A DNA stretch of 64,000 nt from Triticum aestivum (lineage: Eukaryota > Streptophyta > Magnoliopsida > Poales > Poaceae). The notes under the pieces were generated by a model. The model had not been told where the DNA came from, ran no database searches, and saw nothing but the letters and a program-made list of their open reading frames with translations. The stretch is from NCBI RefSeq assembly GCF_018294505.1, contig NC_057800.1, forward strand, positions 471,678,955-471,742,954, written 5' to 3'. Below, piece after piece: positions 35,676 through 48,800 of this stretch. Position 1 is the stretch's first letter. Each line of letters starts with the position of its first letter. A program made the position numbers and the translations under genes.

Positions 35676-35680
35676 CTGGG
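35676..35680. repeat. E1 target-site duplication, right (CTGGG)
   Basis: Partner of 11140-11144. Confidence 0.93.
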
Positions 35681-36269
35681 TATTCCTCAAAAAAAGTATA
35701 GGTAGCTAGCCATTTTCAGCTTGAAAAAAATTAATATCTGGGCTAGATATCTGTCTGGGCTAGACGGGCCATAGCCTGCCCAGTTAATACCCTGCTCTCC
35801 TCTGAACAACAACGAAAACATCGCTCAAGAAAAACTCTGATGTGCTCACACCTCAAAAACACAAATACTGCTCGAGCTGCTTGGTCCCAGCTGTCGGCCG
35901 CTCCTTGTGCAACTCTCTTGTTTATTGACTACATAGGTTGACAATGGTGTGGGACCGTGATGTCAGGAAACTAGGAGGAAGCAAAAAAAATTATAGTTGT
36001 ACATAATAAGGAGGGACTTGCATACATGTGGCTATGGCCCTGGTGGGTCCCCACTGTCATCCTCTCCAAGTAAATTCATATCCTCATCCCTCATGTCCGT
36101 TGACCATGTTGACAACACGAGATGGCGCCGCCACGGTGAGCGCAACAACTCGAAGGACGACGGAGAGGGCCTCACGGGCCCTACGGATGGTCTGATACAA
36201 TGCCCGCTGCTCATTCGGAAGCCAGGATCATAGGGCCACATGTCCGCGACGGCATTGTCGTTCGCTTGT
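35681..36269. other. repeat-rich non-genic DNA hosting E1 (right half)
   Basis: It continues 9428-11139. It holds CTGGGCTAGA repeats (35738-35775) and an AATAAGGAGG/GTGGGTCC/GTTGACCATGTTGAC block. No gene is seen. Confidence 0.5.
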
Positions 36270-36551
36270 TCATTGGTGCTTGTTGAGGAGACGGAGGTTG
36301 CAGCACAGGTCCTCCTGCACTGGTAGCTCTTCCGCCATTAGGGCGTTGAAGTGCGGCCGCACCTTCTCTATGGCGAACACTGCATGAACCAGCTTGGACA
36401 GTGGCGTCGGCTCTTGGTTGGAAGCTACGTCCATCGTTTGATTGTCGACACTCAGCTCGGCGAGCCAGCATGTCCGGCTGCTGGACCGACCCCCTGCCAA
36501 GGTAACACTCTTCCTTGTTGCTATGTAGCCTGGGATTGCATATTTAGTCAT
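36270..36551 (-). CDS. small unrecognised ORF, likely repeat-borne
   Basis: The minus strand is open for about 93 codons. A splice acceptor-like TTACCTTGGCAG sits inside it at about 36497, so the real exon may begin there. The stretch after it includes DVASNQEPTPLSKLVHAVFA and LMAEELPVQEDL. I have the impression that it belongs to a high-copy sequence in wheat, but I cannot name a family and give no function. Confidence 0.3.
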   Translation of the reverse strand: MTKYAIPGYIATRKSVTLAGGRSSSRTCWLAELSVDNQTMDVASNQEPTPLSKLVHAVFAIEKVRPHFNALMAEELPVQEDLCCNLRLLNKHQ

Positions 36552-36974
36552 TCAGTACAATGCATGTTGCTAAACAACAATTGAAAAACGAAAAGGCATG
36601 TTAACTGCAATATCCTTAACAACAACCAAATATCGTAATTCATAGTGGTATTGTTGAAACTGTTATTGATGAAATTGAACTACACGGCAAATAGTTGCAC
36701 ATATAGCGCATCACATTGTGAAGAACTGAAATAAACAAGTCATAAGGACATCTCTAGGCGACCCTTAAAAAGTTAAAGGACTAAAACCCTTAGTGGATAT
36801 ATATACTCCATGAATTTTTGGCCTTTTCTAGTCGATCCCCTAAACTTAAGGTTGTAAACTTCAATTTGATCAAGTTCAAAGCAGGTTCAACCGAAAGTAG
36901 CATGCATTCAAACATAAACATAGATAGTTTTGCATAACCGAACATAAAACATAAATTTAAACTAAGCTAAACTA
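36552..36974. other. AT-rich spacer, nothing recognised
   Basis: AT-rich sequence directly downstream of the AP2/ERF pseudogene; it may include its 3' untranslated region. Confidence 0.4.
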
Positions 36975-37713
36975 CTATCGGTCGAAGTAGAGGTCGAGCC
37001 AATCCTTCCTCGTCATGTAAGGTGTGTCGCGAGCCGGGTCCGGGCCAGTACCATCGTCGGGGTCGTTGGGGAAGGCACTTCTCCACTCGTCGACGTCGAT
37101 CTCCTCGTCCTCGGGGCCCACCTCGACACCCATCGTGCCGTCGTCGTCGCCGCCTTTGACCTCGTCATTAGAGGAGAGCACAATAACCTCGCCACCCTCT
37201 GCACCGCCGTCCTCGCCGCCTTCGACCTCATCATCGGAGGAAAGCGCGATAACCTCACCACCCTAAGCGCCGGCAAAGATCGCCCGCTCCGCCTCCACGA
37301 GCTCCGGGTGCTGCTGGCGGAGCTCTTGCATGTAGGCCTCATCGGCGGCCTCGGCCTCGAGACGCTCCCACGCCTCGCGGTCCTCCCGCGCCATAGCCGA
37401 GCCCACCACCCCTGGCTCCGACGGAACGACGTGGACCGGATGTGTGCCAAAGGGGAAATTGAGCCTAGCCGCCACGCCGTGGTAGCGGACCTTCCAGCGA
37501 TCATACTCCATGGTCGTGAGCTCGGTCGTGTGGAAGCTACCAAGCCACCGGCGGGTGTGGGTCTCTCGATCTGTAATCTCGGCGACCCATGTCCCCCACA
37601 GCCGCTGCCGGATCCTGAGGTAGGACTTTGTCAGCTGTCGGGTCTGGGGGAGGATAGGGAAGTCCTCGAACCAGCGTAGGGGCGCGGCGGCGGGCGGATC
37701 GGGCCCGCGAAGG
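36975..37713 (-). pseudogene. AP2/ERF-domain protein, acidic C-terminus, stop codon and E4 insertion
   Basis: The minus-strand frame contains an almost complete AP2/ERF domain at about 37625-37455. Recognisable elements are YLRIRQRLWGTWVAEITDR, then RRWLGSF, a YDRWKVRYHG helix segment and AARLNFPFG. These match the family pattern YRGVRQR-WG-WVAEI, WLGTF, AYD, LNFP. A helical Glu/Ala-rich stretch follows to a TAG at 37263-37265. Beyond it, in the same frame, is an acidic tail with two copies of a GGEVI-LSS-DEV-GG repeat and the end DWLDLYFDR to the TAG at 36975. E4 inserted upstream at 37718, and no ATG in this frame is seen between the break and an upstream stop near 49780. AP2/ERF proteins bind GCC or DRE boxes; this copy is probably non-functional. 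It resembles a family of repeated AP2-like genes I recall from wheat. Confidence 0.75.
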
Positions 37714-37718
37714 ACGAC
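37714..37718. repeat. E4 target-site duplication, left (ACGAC)
   Basis: Exactly repeated at 49752-49756. Confidence 0.95.
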
Positions 37719-38134
37719 TGTGACGCCCGGGTAATTAAGCTACACTAATCCCCGCTAATGATGCCACGTCACCTCGGTTACCGTGGTTAAACTCGCGTTA
37801 GTTCGGAACCTAGTTCGAATTTCAAATTCAAAATCGAGCAAACAATAAAAGTTTTCAAATATTAAAATTTAAATGTTCGGAGTGAACCAAATAATACATA
37901 GGTAATTATGGTGGAGAAACCAAACTTTGATAAAATGTTTAAAGGCCCTAAAACAATTAAAACAATAGTGAAAACAATTAAACAAATGCCTATTGAATTT
38001 ATAAAATGCTAACACTATTTTATTATGGGTTAAGAATTAATCTCGTAGTAGTTTATTGGTAAATACAAATTAGGCACTAGTGGTAATTTTATAAAACTGA
38101 AAATAAAAGAAACTACAAATAAAAAGAGACAAGA

Positions 38135-38159
38135 ATATATATATATATATATATATATA
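38135..38159. repeat. AT dinucleotide microsatellite
   Basis: About 12 AT units. In the 3' LTR the same place (about 46266-46274) has only four, so it changed after insertion. Confidence 0.85.
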
Positions 38160-38259
38160 AGGAAAACAGAAAACAGGACACCCCTCCCCCCCCCGCTGGG
38201 CCAAGTGGCCCAGCTGGCCTCAGCCTCCCGAACTGGGCTGGCCCACCCCACGGCCCAGC

Positions 38260-39250
38260 CGCCCCCCCACACACTCACTTAACCCCCCACCCGACCGAAA
38301 CCCTAATCCCCCCCACTCGCCCCACTCCCTCCCCCGATTCCCCTGGATCGGGATCGATCCCCACCTCTCCCCTCGCCTCCCTCACGCTTCCCCACGATCC
38401 AACCTGGACCGGGGCCGACTGCGCCGCCCGTCGCGCGCTGACCCCGCCGCCACCTAGCGCCGTCGCTGGTGCCCGCCCACTCATCCCTCCACCCCGCATG
38501 GATCCGGTCGGGGCAGCCGACGCCCCCGACGCCCCGCACCTTGCCGCTCGCCTACGTCGGACCACCCCGTCGCCGACCGTCGCCGCCGCCTCGTCCTCCT
38601 CCTCGCCGGTCCTCCCCGACCGCCGTCACGCCCGCTGCCAGTGCCCTACAGTCCCCCCCCGTGAGCTCCCTCCTCTCCCTTCTCCGTCACCGGCACCGTA
38701 TCCCCCCCCCCGTTACGCCGTTGCCGCCCCGCCGTGGGCCGCACGCGCCGGCCGCGCCTTGGGCATGCGCGACACCAACCGCGCCGGACCGTCCCGCCCC
38801 CGTCTCCTCCTTTCCCCGCGCTCGTCGCGCTCACCGTGGCCCTCGCGCCCGTGGCCGCGCCCTCTTCCCCCAGGTCGCCTCGCCTCCAACCCCGGCCTCC
38901 TCTCCCTCCGGCGACGCTGGCCCCGTGCTCCCCCGCCTCGGCCAGCGCCCCTGCGCCCATCCCTGCCGTCGCCCGCTCCCGCTCCGGTCGGCGCCCCATG
39001 ACCCCGTGCCTCGGTGCGCCTCGTCTCCGCCCTTCCCTCCTCCCGCGGCCGCGCCACCGCGCCCGCCCGCGCGCCACTGGCCGCGTCGGCGCCACCCCTC
39101 GCCTCCACCCGCCGTGGCCCCGGTTGGCCGCGCCGGCGTGCCGTGCCGTTGGTGCCCCGGCGGCCTCGTCCCGCCCTGCGGGCGAGTGCTCGTTCGGGTG
39201 GCGCCCGTAACCGCACGCCCGCATAGGCTCCTTTGGCCCACTGACAAAGG
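38260..39250. other. GC/CpG-rich island in E4 5' LTR
   Basis: Nearly 1 kb is dominated by C and G with many CpG, between strongly AT-rich flanks. Several frames on both strands are open by composition. The corresponding island in the 3' LTR is about 46375-47360, where small indels shift the frames, which argues against a protein. Confidence 0.75.
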
Positions 39251-41673
39251 GGCCCCACCCCAGAACGTTTTAAAAAAAAGGAATAAAAAATAAAATAAAA
39301 TAAATAAATATATTAAATAAATAAATAAATAATAATTAAAATAATTAGAATATTAATTAATTAATTAAGTAATTAAGTAATTAAGTTAATTAATCCTGAT
39401 TAGATTAACCTAATCACTAATTAAATTAACTAATCTGTAATTAAACTAAACAGAGAATGACAGGTGGGTCCCACTGGACCCACACGTCAGGTTGACCAGG
39501 TCAATGGTCAACATTGACTGCTGACATCACCCTGATGTCATGCTGACATCAGCATTTACTATTCTGGATAATGTTGGATTAGATAATTAATTAAATTCCA
39601 GAAATTAATAAAATCTTTAGAAAATCATATCTTTTAATCCGTAACTCGGATTAAAATATTTTCAACATGAAAGTTGCTCAGAACGACGAGACGAATCCGG
39701 ATACGCAGTCCGTTCGTCCGCCACACCCCCTAACCTATCGAACTCGCAACTTTCCCCCTCCAGCTCCTTTGCCCGAAAACGCGAAACACCGGGAATACTT
39801 TCCCGGATGTTTCCCCCCTTAACCGGTACCACCTCATACCATGTTAGGGCACGCCTAGCATCGTTACTTGTCTTGTCATGCATCAATATGCATCTGTTTA
39901 CATGGTATTCATTGTTTCTTCCCCCTCTTCTCTCCGGTAGACTACGAGACCGACGCTGCTGCTGCCCAGTTCGACTACGGAGTTGACGACCCCTCTCTCT
40001 TGCCAGAGCAACTAGGCAAGCCCCCCCCATTGATCACCAGATATCGCCTATTCTACTCTATACTGCTTGCATTAGAGTAGTGTAGCATGTTACTGCTTTC
40101 TGTTATACCTATCCTGATGCATAGCCTGTCCTTGATACTACTGTTGTTACCTTTACCTGCAATCCTATATGCTTAGTATAGGATGCTAGTATATTCATCT
40201 GTGGCCCTACATTCTTGTCCGTCAGCCGTGCTATACTATCGGGCCGTGATCACTCGGGAGGTGATCACGGGTATATACTATATACTTTATACATGATACA
40301 TGTGGAGACTAAAGTCGGGTCGGCTGGTGGAGCACCCGCGAGTGGATCTTTGTGGCGGAGCGACAGGGCAGGTTGAGACCGCCTAGGAGAGAGGTGGGCC
40401 TGGCCCTGTTCGGCGTTCGCGGATACTTAACACGCTTAACGAGATCTTGGTATTTGATCTGAGTTGGCTACGAGCCTATACGCACTAACCAACTACGTGG
40501 GAAAGATATGGGCACTCGGCGTCGTGGTATCAGCCGAAGCACTTCGTGACGCCAGCGACTGAGTGGCGCGCGCCGGATTGGAACGTAAGCCTGCTCTTGT
40601 ATTAAGGGGGCTAGTTCTGCTTTCGGCCGCGTACGCAACGTGCAGGTGTGCTATGGGCGATGGGCCCAGACCCCTGTGCGCTTAGGTTTAGACCGGCGTG
40701 CTGGCCTCTCTGTTGAGCCTAGGTGGGGCTACGACGTGTTGATCTTTCGCGGCCGGGCATGACCCGGGAAAGTGTGTCCGGCCAAATGGGATCAAGCGTG
40801 TTGGGTAAGTTGGTGCACCCCTGCAGGGAAGTTAATCTATTCGAATAGCCGTGATCTTCGGTAACAGGACGACTTGGAGTTGTACCTTGACCTTATGACA
40901 ACTAGAACCGGATACTTAATAAAACACACCCTTCCAAGTGCCAGATACAACCGGTGGTCGCTCTCTCTCAGGGTTATGAGGAGGGGATCGCCGGGTAGGA
41001 TTAATGTTATGTGATGTTACTTGGAGGACTTCAACCTACCCTCTTCTACCTGTTGCAAGACGAAGGTGACCAGAAGCGTAGTCTTCGATAAGACTAGCTA
41101 TCCCCCTCTTATTCTGGCATTCTGCAGTTCAGTCCACTGATATGGCCCTTTACACATATACCCATGCATATGTAGTGTAGTTCCTTGCTTGCGAGTACTT
41201 TGGATGAGTACTCACGGTTGCTTTCTCCCCCCTTTTTTCCCCTTTCCTTTCTTTCTGGTTGTCGCAACCAGATGCTGGAGTCCAGGAGCCAGACGCCACC
41301 GTCGATGACGACCCCTACTACACCGGAGGTGCCTACTACTACGTGCAGCCCGCTGACGACGACCAGGAGTAGTTAGGAGGATCCGAGGCAGGAGGCCTGC
41401 GCCTCTTTCGATCTATATCCCAGTTTGTGCTAGCCTTCTTAAGGCAAACTTGTTTAACTTATGTCTGTACTCAGATATTGTTGCTTCCGCTGACTCGTCT
41501 ATGATCGAGCACTTGTATTCGAGCCCTCGAGGCCCCTGGCTTGTATTATGATGCTTGTATGACTTATTTATGTTTTAGAGTTGTGTTGTGATATCTTCCC
41601 GTGAGTCCCTGATCTTGATCGTACACATTTGCGTGCATGATTAGTGTACGATTGAATCGGGGGCGTCACAAGT

Positions 41674-41685
41674 TGGTATCAGAGC
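41674..41685 (+). other. E4 primer-binding site (initiator tRNA-Met)
   Basis: TGGTATCAGAGC, a perfect match to the usual plant initiator-Met primer site, three bases after the LTR. Confidence 0.9.
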
Positions 41686-44600
41686 CGACTGCCTGTAGGA
41701 ATCCCCCTTCCACACTCCTTGGCCGAAGTCGAGTCTAGACTTTACAAAACTTTTACTAACTTGGCTGTGGGCCCATGGGCCCACGTCGCCATTGGGTGGT
41801 ATTAGGATCTTTTACTCCTCGACCTTTACTCTGGGATTCTGAACTCTCTTCTATTCGGGTTAAACGATTTTTACTAAATTCTAACTTTTAGGTTCTCGAA
41901 AATACTTTCTACCGGAGGCCCTTCAGTCCGGATGATCACCGACTGCACCAGAAGATTTCGGAGATACTCTTTGATATTCTCTCGAGACTTTGTGCCCATC
42001 ACTTTTGCTATTCCCCACCGATAAATCCGTATGGAAAACTACTTACACTTGCCATTCATACGATCATCCCCCATTGATCTTGTTATTACAAGATACCCGA
42101 ATTCTCTATTGTTCCGAGAATACTTTGTGCCTACTGCCTAGCAGTTCTTTGCCACATGAATACCCCTTCAAATAATTTCTCGCACTTATCGAGTATCCAC
42201 TCATCCCCAGTTGATTCATGTATTTCACAAAAGTCTTCGAAATGCCATTCGATCTTCCGAAAATCCGGAGCCTATTCCTCTTGAAATTCTTGCTTGCTTG
42301 CATTATGGTTAGTCCCATAAGTCTCATAGTCTTATTGACATTCCTTGTCATTATCATTTTGAGTCTGTTGACTCAATATGTTGCGAATACCCGCAAACAT
42401 CATTGATCCTTATAAATTACCTTTCCGGCTGAGCTGTTCTTTTAACTGGAATTGGTTCTCGACCAATCCAATTGTCGTTGATTGTACCCTAAGGCTATTC
42501 AACTTATCCATCCCTAATCAGAGCATTGCTTCTGATCCCTTGATTTGGAAATCATAATTCCTTTGCATTTGACAATTGATTAGTCAGTTGTTTCTATAAT
42601 CTCCTTGCACTTTCTTCCTCTAGTTGAGTACCGATGCTCACGTCAGATCCCTTGTGGACCATCAGGTCCATTGTTGGATTTTATCCGTCAGCATCCTTCA
42701 TATTTAATCACCTTGTGAGTCCTTCTACGATACATAATGCTTTTGTTAAATTGTATCCTTTCCTTTTGTCATCCATGCTCTGCTTTCGAGCTGGTGATAC
42801 TTACTCTTGAAGCTTATGGTATATGTTCGCAAGAAGCCCCGATGGGTTTGAACCTACGCCTTCCCTCATCGGCGTGAACCCGAAAGATTTCACGAGTCAT
42901 ACTTATCTGGTATTGCACCAGGTAAAACTTTCAACAACTAATGTCATCTTCGAAATACGAGAGGTGAATGGAAGATTATGCATTGAGGAAGTGGGAGTCG
43001 ACCTTGAACCTTTGTGTTCATGCCCATGGACACGATGTAGATCCTATCATGGAAGCTTCTTGAAATAATAACTATTCCTTTGGTATAAGTTCATCTTATA
43101 TCTGGGATCTGGCCTTTTGCAATCGTGGTTCCGACCATGTTCTCTTTTAAATACCATTTCTCGTGCAAGATTAAGCACTTGTCTTCTGTAGAGCAATACC
43201 CCCAGTCCAACCTCTACTTTGGTCTGTCATCGAGTATTACCCCCCTGGTATCTCGAGATTATCATGGAACTGCATAACATCTTATGAGTTCTTCATCAAG
43301 TGCTACATTCCCACTGGTTCCAATTTTTTCACGGGCTTTGAGTTATTAAACACTCAAAGACACCGATAACTGACTCGAGTCCGCATCGCGATTAAGAAAC
43401 TCTTGTAACCCTCATTACTTACGAGTTTGAACTCAATCACGTCATCCCTAGCCTGATTGGCTATATCCTTGTCGTGCTGATCTTAACTGGGCTACCTGGT
43501 CCTTCTTCCCAGAGCATAATTTTTACGATGAGATAAGCTTACGTCGAATTTTCCTCATCATATCATTTCACCTTAAACAACAAGCTTGAGTTCGAGTTTG
43601 TTTCGTAACTGTGGTTCCAATAACCTCTTGCGTCATCATTCCTTCGACTTGATGTCATCGCTGATTGATTACATCTGCATGAAATCTCTCGACAATTGTG
43701 TCGTGATCATCATCAACCTTATGAGCTCTTCCAGGAATTCAATTGAATTCATGATGGGTAATACCATCCTTGCCCCTCGATGATTCCTGTTCTCATCGAC
43801 CACTTTATTGCCTTTCGTTCAACACAACTTGTTCGTGTTTTGTGTAAACCTTGAGATCCCTGCTACCCAGCAGTTGATCTTCCTTACCTCGGAAGTATTA
43901 CCATCTCTTTTCGTCAAGAATGTGGTGAAAATTTCACCACCTCTTAAGAATTCTTGATAACATAATACTTCTTTCCATCTTCGTACATTCCTTGGTCCCC
44001 GTATTGTTTTCAACCGGAATGCCGATAATTGAGCTATGACGTGTGAATTCAAAACTTCTAGCAACCCTATTGCTTTGAAGTGAATGGGCGATAGTTCATT
44101 CTAAGTCTTTCGATAATTGAATCACCATTCTAACATTGGCCGTGCAACCCAACCCATATTTCGGGTGCACCGTTCAACCAATGTTTAATTATGTATGTTT
44201 TCCTCGAGCATATCCCATTATATCATTTGATCTAACAAATGTCATCTTCTTGTTCACATTATCGTGGAAATCCATCCGTTTGGAATTCTCGATGAATTGT
44301 CGCTGAGCCCATCAGCCACCTTCTCATCCCCTCCTTGGTTTAATGATGAACTATTGCTTCAGAAACCCGCTCCCATAGTTCATTCCTCAAGAATCTTGCA
44401 ATGTCATTTCGTCGGTTTGTGTTGCACCTTTTCCTCTCGGACCCCCTGAGTTTGAGGTATCATGACACCAATTGGATATGAATCTCGGTCAGATATGATG
44501 GTTGGGACAACTTTCCGAGAGTTATGAGGTTGATCCTTTGGTGACCCGGTAACCTGATGTCATGCCTAGCACCCCCGCCCCCCCGGCTGGAGGACCTATC

Positions 44601-45833
44601 ATTATAGATTCCTTTTCAGCAAGGTTATTCATTCATCCATGAGGAAATTGTAAGACTTATTCTACAAGTTATTCCTGATGGATCCTTCGTGTTTCCAAAG
44701 TCTGATCTTCACCTGGAGACCATGTCAATGCTATCTCGAAGCATGTCAATGGTACTCCGATTTTCAACAGGAACATTTGAAGCACGATGCTAAATTTTAT
44801 TTATCATTTATCCTAACACCGTGGTATGGGTAATATCATGACGTCCCCCCCCTTACCTAAATGGTTTTCTACTTTATATCCTGTCATGGATATCTTGCTC
44901 TGCTTGTCCTTGGGAAGGATATCCCCTTGAAATATGTGTTTAAACATATTTTCCCTTCCATTGTTCTGTATAATCTGATGATCATATTTTCCTTCCATTG
45001 GTTTGTTTGAACCTTTTCTATGATCTATATGATATAAGCAGTAATAATCCACTGCTTGTGCAAACACCTCGAGGTACAACTCTGTCAGTAAGACCCTGTT
45101 ACTATTGTTGATGACATTCCGGTAGCCACCGATGGACGAGAACCTTGCCTATTGGTCCGCCTCGTTCAACGAGCAGGAAAGTGGTTCTCTTCGTCCCTCG
45201 CCCTCGGTACCAACGTTGATGCCGACATAACTGACATGGTACTCTTTGACATGCCTTGCTATCATGACCGTGAAAGATGTCACTGCTCCTAAAAAAAACC
45301 ACATGGTGGGCCCATAACCCACAGTTCCACAGGATCGAAACCTGACTGTCCTGTACACCCCCTATTCCCAAAGTTATTCCTCGCGCATGTACTCATATGT
45401 AATCCACGGGCCACTATCCTAGTGATCTATTCTGGTATCAGACGCAATACTTACTCTCGCTACTCTGAACCCCTTTCTCACTCTGGTTCAGGCTTCGAGC
45501 AACTATCTATCCGCTTGGAGCCTATTATGGTACCTTCGTACCTTACTCTCGAGGTATTTCATATGTTCAACTCGAGAGATAATCTTATACTAATTCATGG
45601 GTTAACCCCAGATTGTTTCCCTCAAAAGCATTATGTCGTAGTGAGCTGCCCCTTATCTTTTCGTAAGTACGATGGAGTTCCCGAAGAAATGATGACAAGT
45701 TTATCATGATGCATCGGAATAAAGGATTGAAGACACCAGCGAAAGGGATTAACTTCTTCGAGAAGATCCGTTAGAATATCGTAACCAGAACTTTCCCCTT
45801 ACTCCCCTCTTAAATCTCGGGACGAGATTTCTT

Positions 45834-45848
45834 GTAGTGGAGGAGAAT
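45834..45848 (+). other. E4 polypurine tract
   Basis: GTAGTGGAGGAGAAT directly before the 3' LTR. It resembles the E3 tract GTAGTGGTGGAG. Confidence 0.8.
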
Positions 45849-48800
45849 TGTGACGCCCGGGTAATTAAGCTACAGTAATCCCCGCTAATGATGCCACGTC
45901 ACCTCGGTTACTGTGGTTAAACTCGCGTTAGTTCGGAACCTAGTTCGAATTTCAAATTCAAAATCAAGCAAACAATAAAAGTTTTCAAATATTAAAATTT
46001 AAATGTTCGGAGTGAACCAAATAATACATAGGTAATTATGGTGGAGAAACCAAACTTTGATAAAATGTTTAAAGCCCCTAAAACAATTAAAACAATAGTG
46101 AAAACAATTAAACAAATGCCTATTGAATTTATAAAATGCTAACACTATTTTATTATGGGTTAAGATTTAATCTCGTAGTAGTTTATTGGTAAATACAAAT
46201 TAGGCACTAGTGGTAATTTTATAAAAATGAAAATAAAAGAAACTACAAATAAAAAGAGACAAGAAAATATATATAAAAAAAGGAAAACAGAAAACAGGAC
46301 ACCCCCCCGCTGGGCCAAGTGGCCCAGCTGGCCTCAGCCTCCCGAACGGGCTGGCCCACCCCACGGCCCAGCCGGCCCCCCCACACACTCACTTAACCCC
46401 CCACCCGACCGAAACCCTAATCCCCCCCACTCGCCCCACTCCCTTCCCCGATTCCCCTGGATCGGGATCGATCCCCACCTCTCCCCTCGCCTCCCTCACG
46501 CTTCCCCATGATCCAACCTGGATCGGGGCCGACTGCGCCGCCCGTCGCGCGCTGACCCCGCCGCCACCTAGCGCCGTCGCCGGTGCCCACCCCCTCATCC
46601 CTCCACCCCGCATGGATCCGGTCGGGGCAGCCGACGCCCCCGACGCCCCGCACCTTGCCGCTCGCCTACGTCGGACCACCCCGTCGCCGACCATCGCCGC
46701 CGCCTCGTCCTCCTCCTCGCCGGTCCTCCCCGACCGCCGTCACGCCCGCTGCCAGTGCCCTACAGTCCCCCCCGTGAGCTCCCTCCTCTCCCTTCTCCGT
46801 CACCAGCGCCGTATCCCCCCCCCGTTACGCCGTTGCCGCCCCGCCGTGGGCCGCACACGCCCTGGGCACGCGCGGCACCAACCGCGCCGGACCGTCCCGC
46901 CCCCGTCTCCTCCTTTCCCCGCGCTCGTCGCGCTCACCGTGGCCCTCGCGCCCGTGGATGCGCCCTCTTCCCCCAGGTCGCCTCGCCTCCAACCCCGGCC
47001 TCCTCTCCCTCCGGCGACGCTGGCCCCGTGCTCCCCCGCCTCGGCCAGCGCCCCTGCGCCCATCCCTGCCGTCGCCCGCTCCCGCTCCGGTCAGCGCCCC
47101 ATGGCCCCGTGCCTCGGTGCGCCTCGTCTCCGCCCTTCCCTTCTCCCGCGGCCACGCCACCACGCCCGCCCGCGCGCCACTGGCCGCGTCGGCGCCACCC
47201 CTCGCCTCCACCCGCCGTGGCCCCGGTTGGCCGCGCCGGCGTGCCGCGCCGTTGGTGCCCCGGCGGCCTCGCCTCGCCCTGCGGGCGAGTGCTCGTTCGG
47301 GTGGCGCCCGTAACCGCACGCCCGCATAGGCTCCTTTGGCCCACTCACAAAGGGGCCCCACCCCAGAACGTTTAAAAAAAGGAATAAAAAATAAAAATAA
47401 AAATAAATAAATAATAATTAAAATAATTAGAATATTAATTAATTAATTAATTAAGTAATTCATTAAGTTAATTAATCCTGATTAGATTAACCTAATCACT
47501 AATTAAATTAACTAATCTATAATTAAAGTAAACAGAGAATGACAGCTGGGTCCCACTGGACCCACACGTCAGGTTGACCAGGTCAATGGTCAACGTTGAC
47601 TGCTGACATCACCCTGATGTCATGCTGACGTCAGCATTTACTATTCTGGATAATGTTGGATTAGATAATTAATTAAATTCCAGAAATTAATAAAATCTTT
47701 AGAAAATCATATCTTTTAATCCGTAACTCGGATTAAAATATTTTCAACATGAAAGTTGCTCAGAACGACGAGACGAATCCGGATACGCAATCCGTTCGTC
47801 CGCCACACCCCCCTAACCTATCGAACTCGCAACTTTCCCCCTCCGGCTCCTCTGCCCGAAAACGCGAAACACCGGGAGTACTTTCCCGGATGTTTCCCCC
47901 CTTAACCGGTACCACCTCATACCATGTTAGGGCACGCCTAGCATTGTTACTTGTCTTGTCATGCATCGATATGCATCTGTTTACATGGTATTCATTGTTT
48001 CTTCCCCCTCTTCTCTCCGGTAGACTACGAGACCGATGCTGCTGCTGCCCAGTTCGACTACGGAGTTGACGACCCCTCTCTCTTGCCAGAGCAACCAGGC
48101 AATCCCCCCCTTGATCACCAGATATCACCTATTCTACTCTATACTGGTTGCATTAGAGTAGTGTAGCATGTTACTGCTTTCTGTTATACCTATCCTGATG
48201 CATAGCCTGTCCTTGATACTACTGTTGTTACCTTTACCTGCAATCCTATATGCTTAGTATAGGATGCTAGTATATTCATCTGTGGCCCTACATTCTTGTC
48301 CGTCGGCCGTGCTATACTATCAGGCCGTGATCACTCGGGAGGTGATCACGGGTATATACTATATACTTTATACATGATACATGTGGAGACTAAAGTCGGG
48401 TCGGCTGGTGGAGCACCCGCGAGTGGATCTTTGTGGCGGAGCGACAGGGCAGGTTGAGATCGCCTAGGAGAGAGGTGGGCCTGGCCCTGTTCGGCGTTCG
48501 CGGATATTTAACACGCTTAACGAGATCTTGGTATTTGATCTGAGTTGGCTACGAGCCTATACGCACTAACCAACTACGTGGGAAAGATATGGGCACTCGG
48601 CGTCGTGGTATCAGCCGAAGCACTTCGTGACGCCAGCGACTGAGTGGCGTGCGCCGGATTGGAACGTAAGCCTGCTCTTGTATTAAGGGGGCTAGTTCTG
48701 CTTTCGGCCGCGTACGCAACGTGCAGGTGTGCTATGGGCGATGGGCCCAGACCCCTGTGCGCTTAGGTTTAGACCGGCATGCTGACCTCTCTGTTGAGCC

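Larger units (their letters stand above)
37719..41670 (+). repeat. E4 5' LTR
   Basis: Its layout is an AT-rich start, a GC-rich island (38260-39250), an AT-rich stretch with TTAATTAA repeats (39280-39420), and a moderately complex 3' part. The motif CACCCCTGCAGGG is at 40816-40828. Confidence 0.94.
41671..45848 (+). other. E4 internal domain, non-coding
   Basis: 4.2 kb between PBS and PPT, rich in TTC/CTT and TCGA words and without significant frames. It may be a heavily decayed coding domain or a true LARD-type internal domain. The sequence alone does not decide. Confidence 0.7.

Noticed and set aside
38469..39293. Long GC-rich open frames on both strands in the E4 LTRs (also 46612-47375)
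   Set aside because: They lie in a CpG-rich LTR island, exist in several frames and on both strands at once, differ by indels between the two LTRs, and match no family.
41671..41690. tRNA gene fragment
   Set aside because: Only the 12-base primer-binding site complementary to initiator tRNA-Met is present, in the right place after an LTR.
45825..45840. TTGTAGTG as a CACTA end
   Set aside because: It is part of the E4 polypurine tract directly before the 3' LTR.
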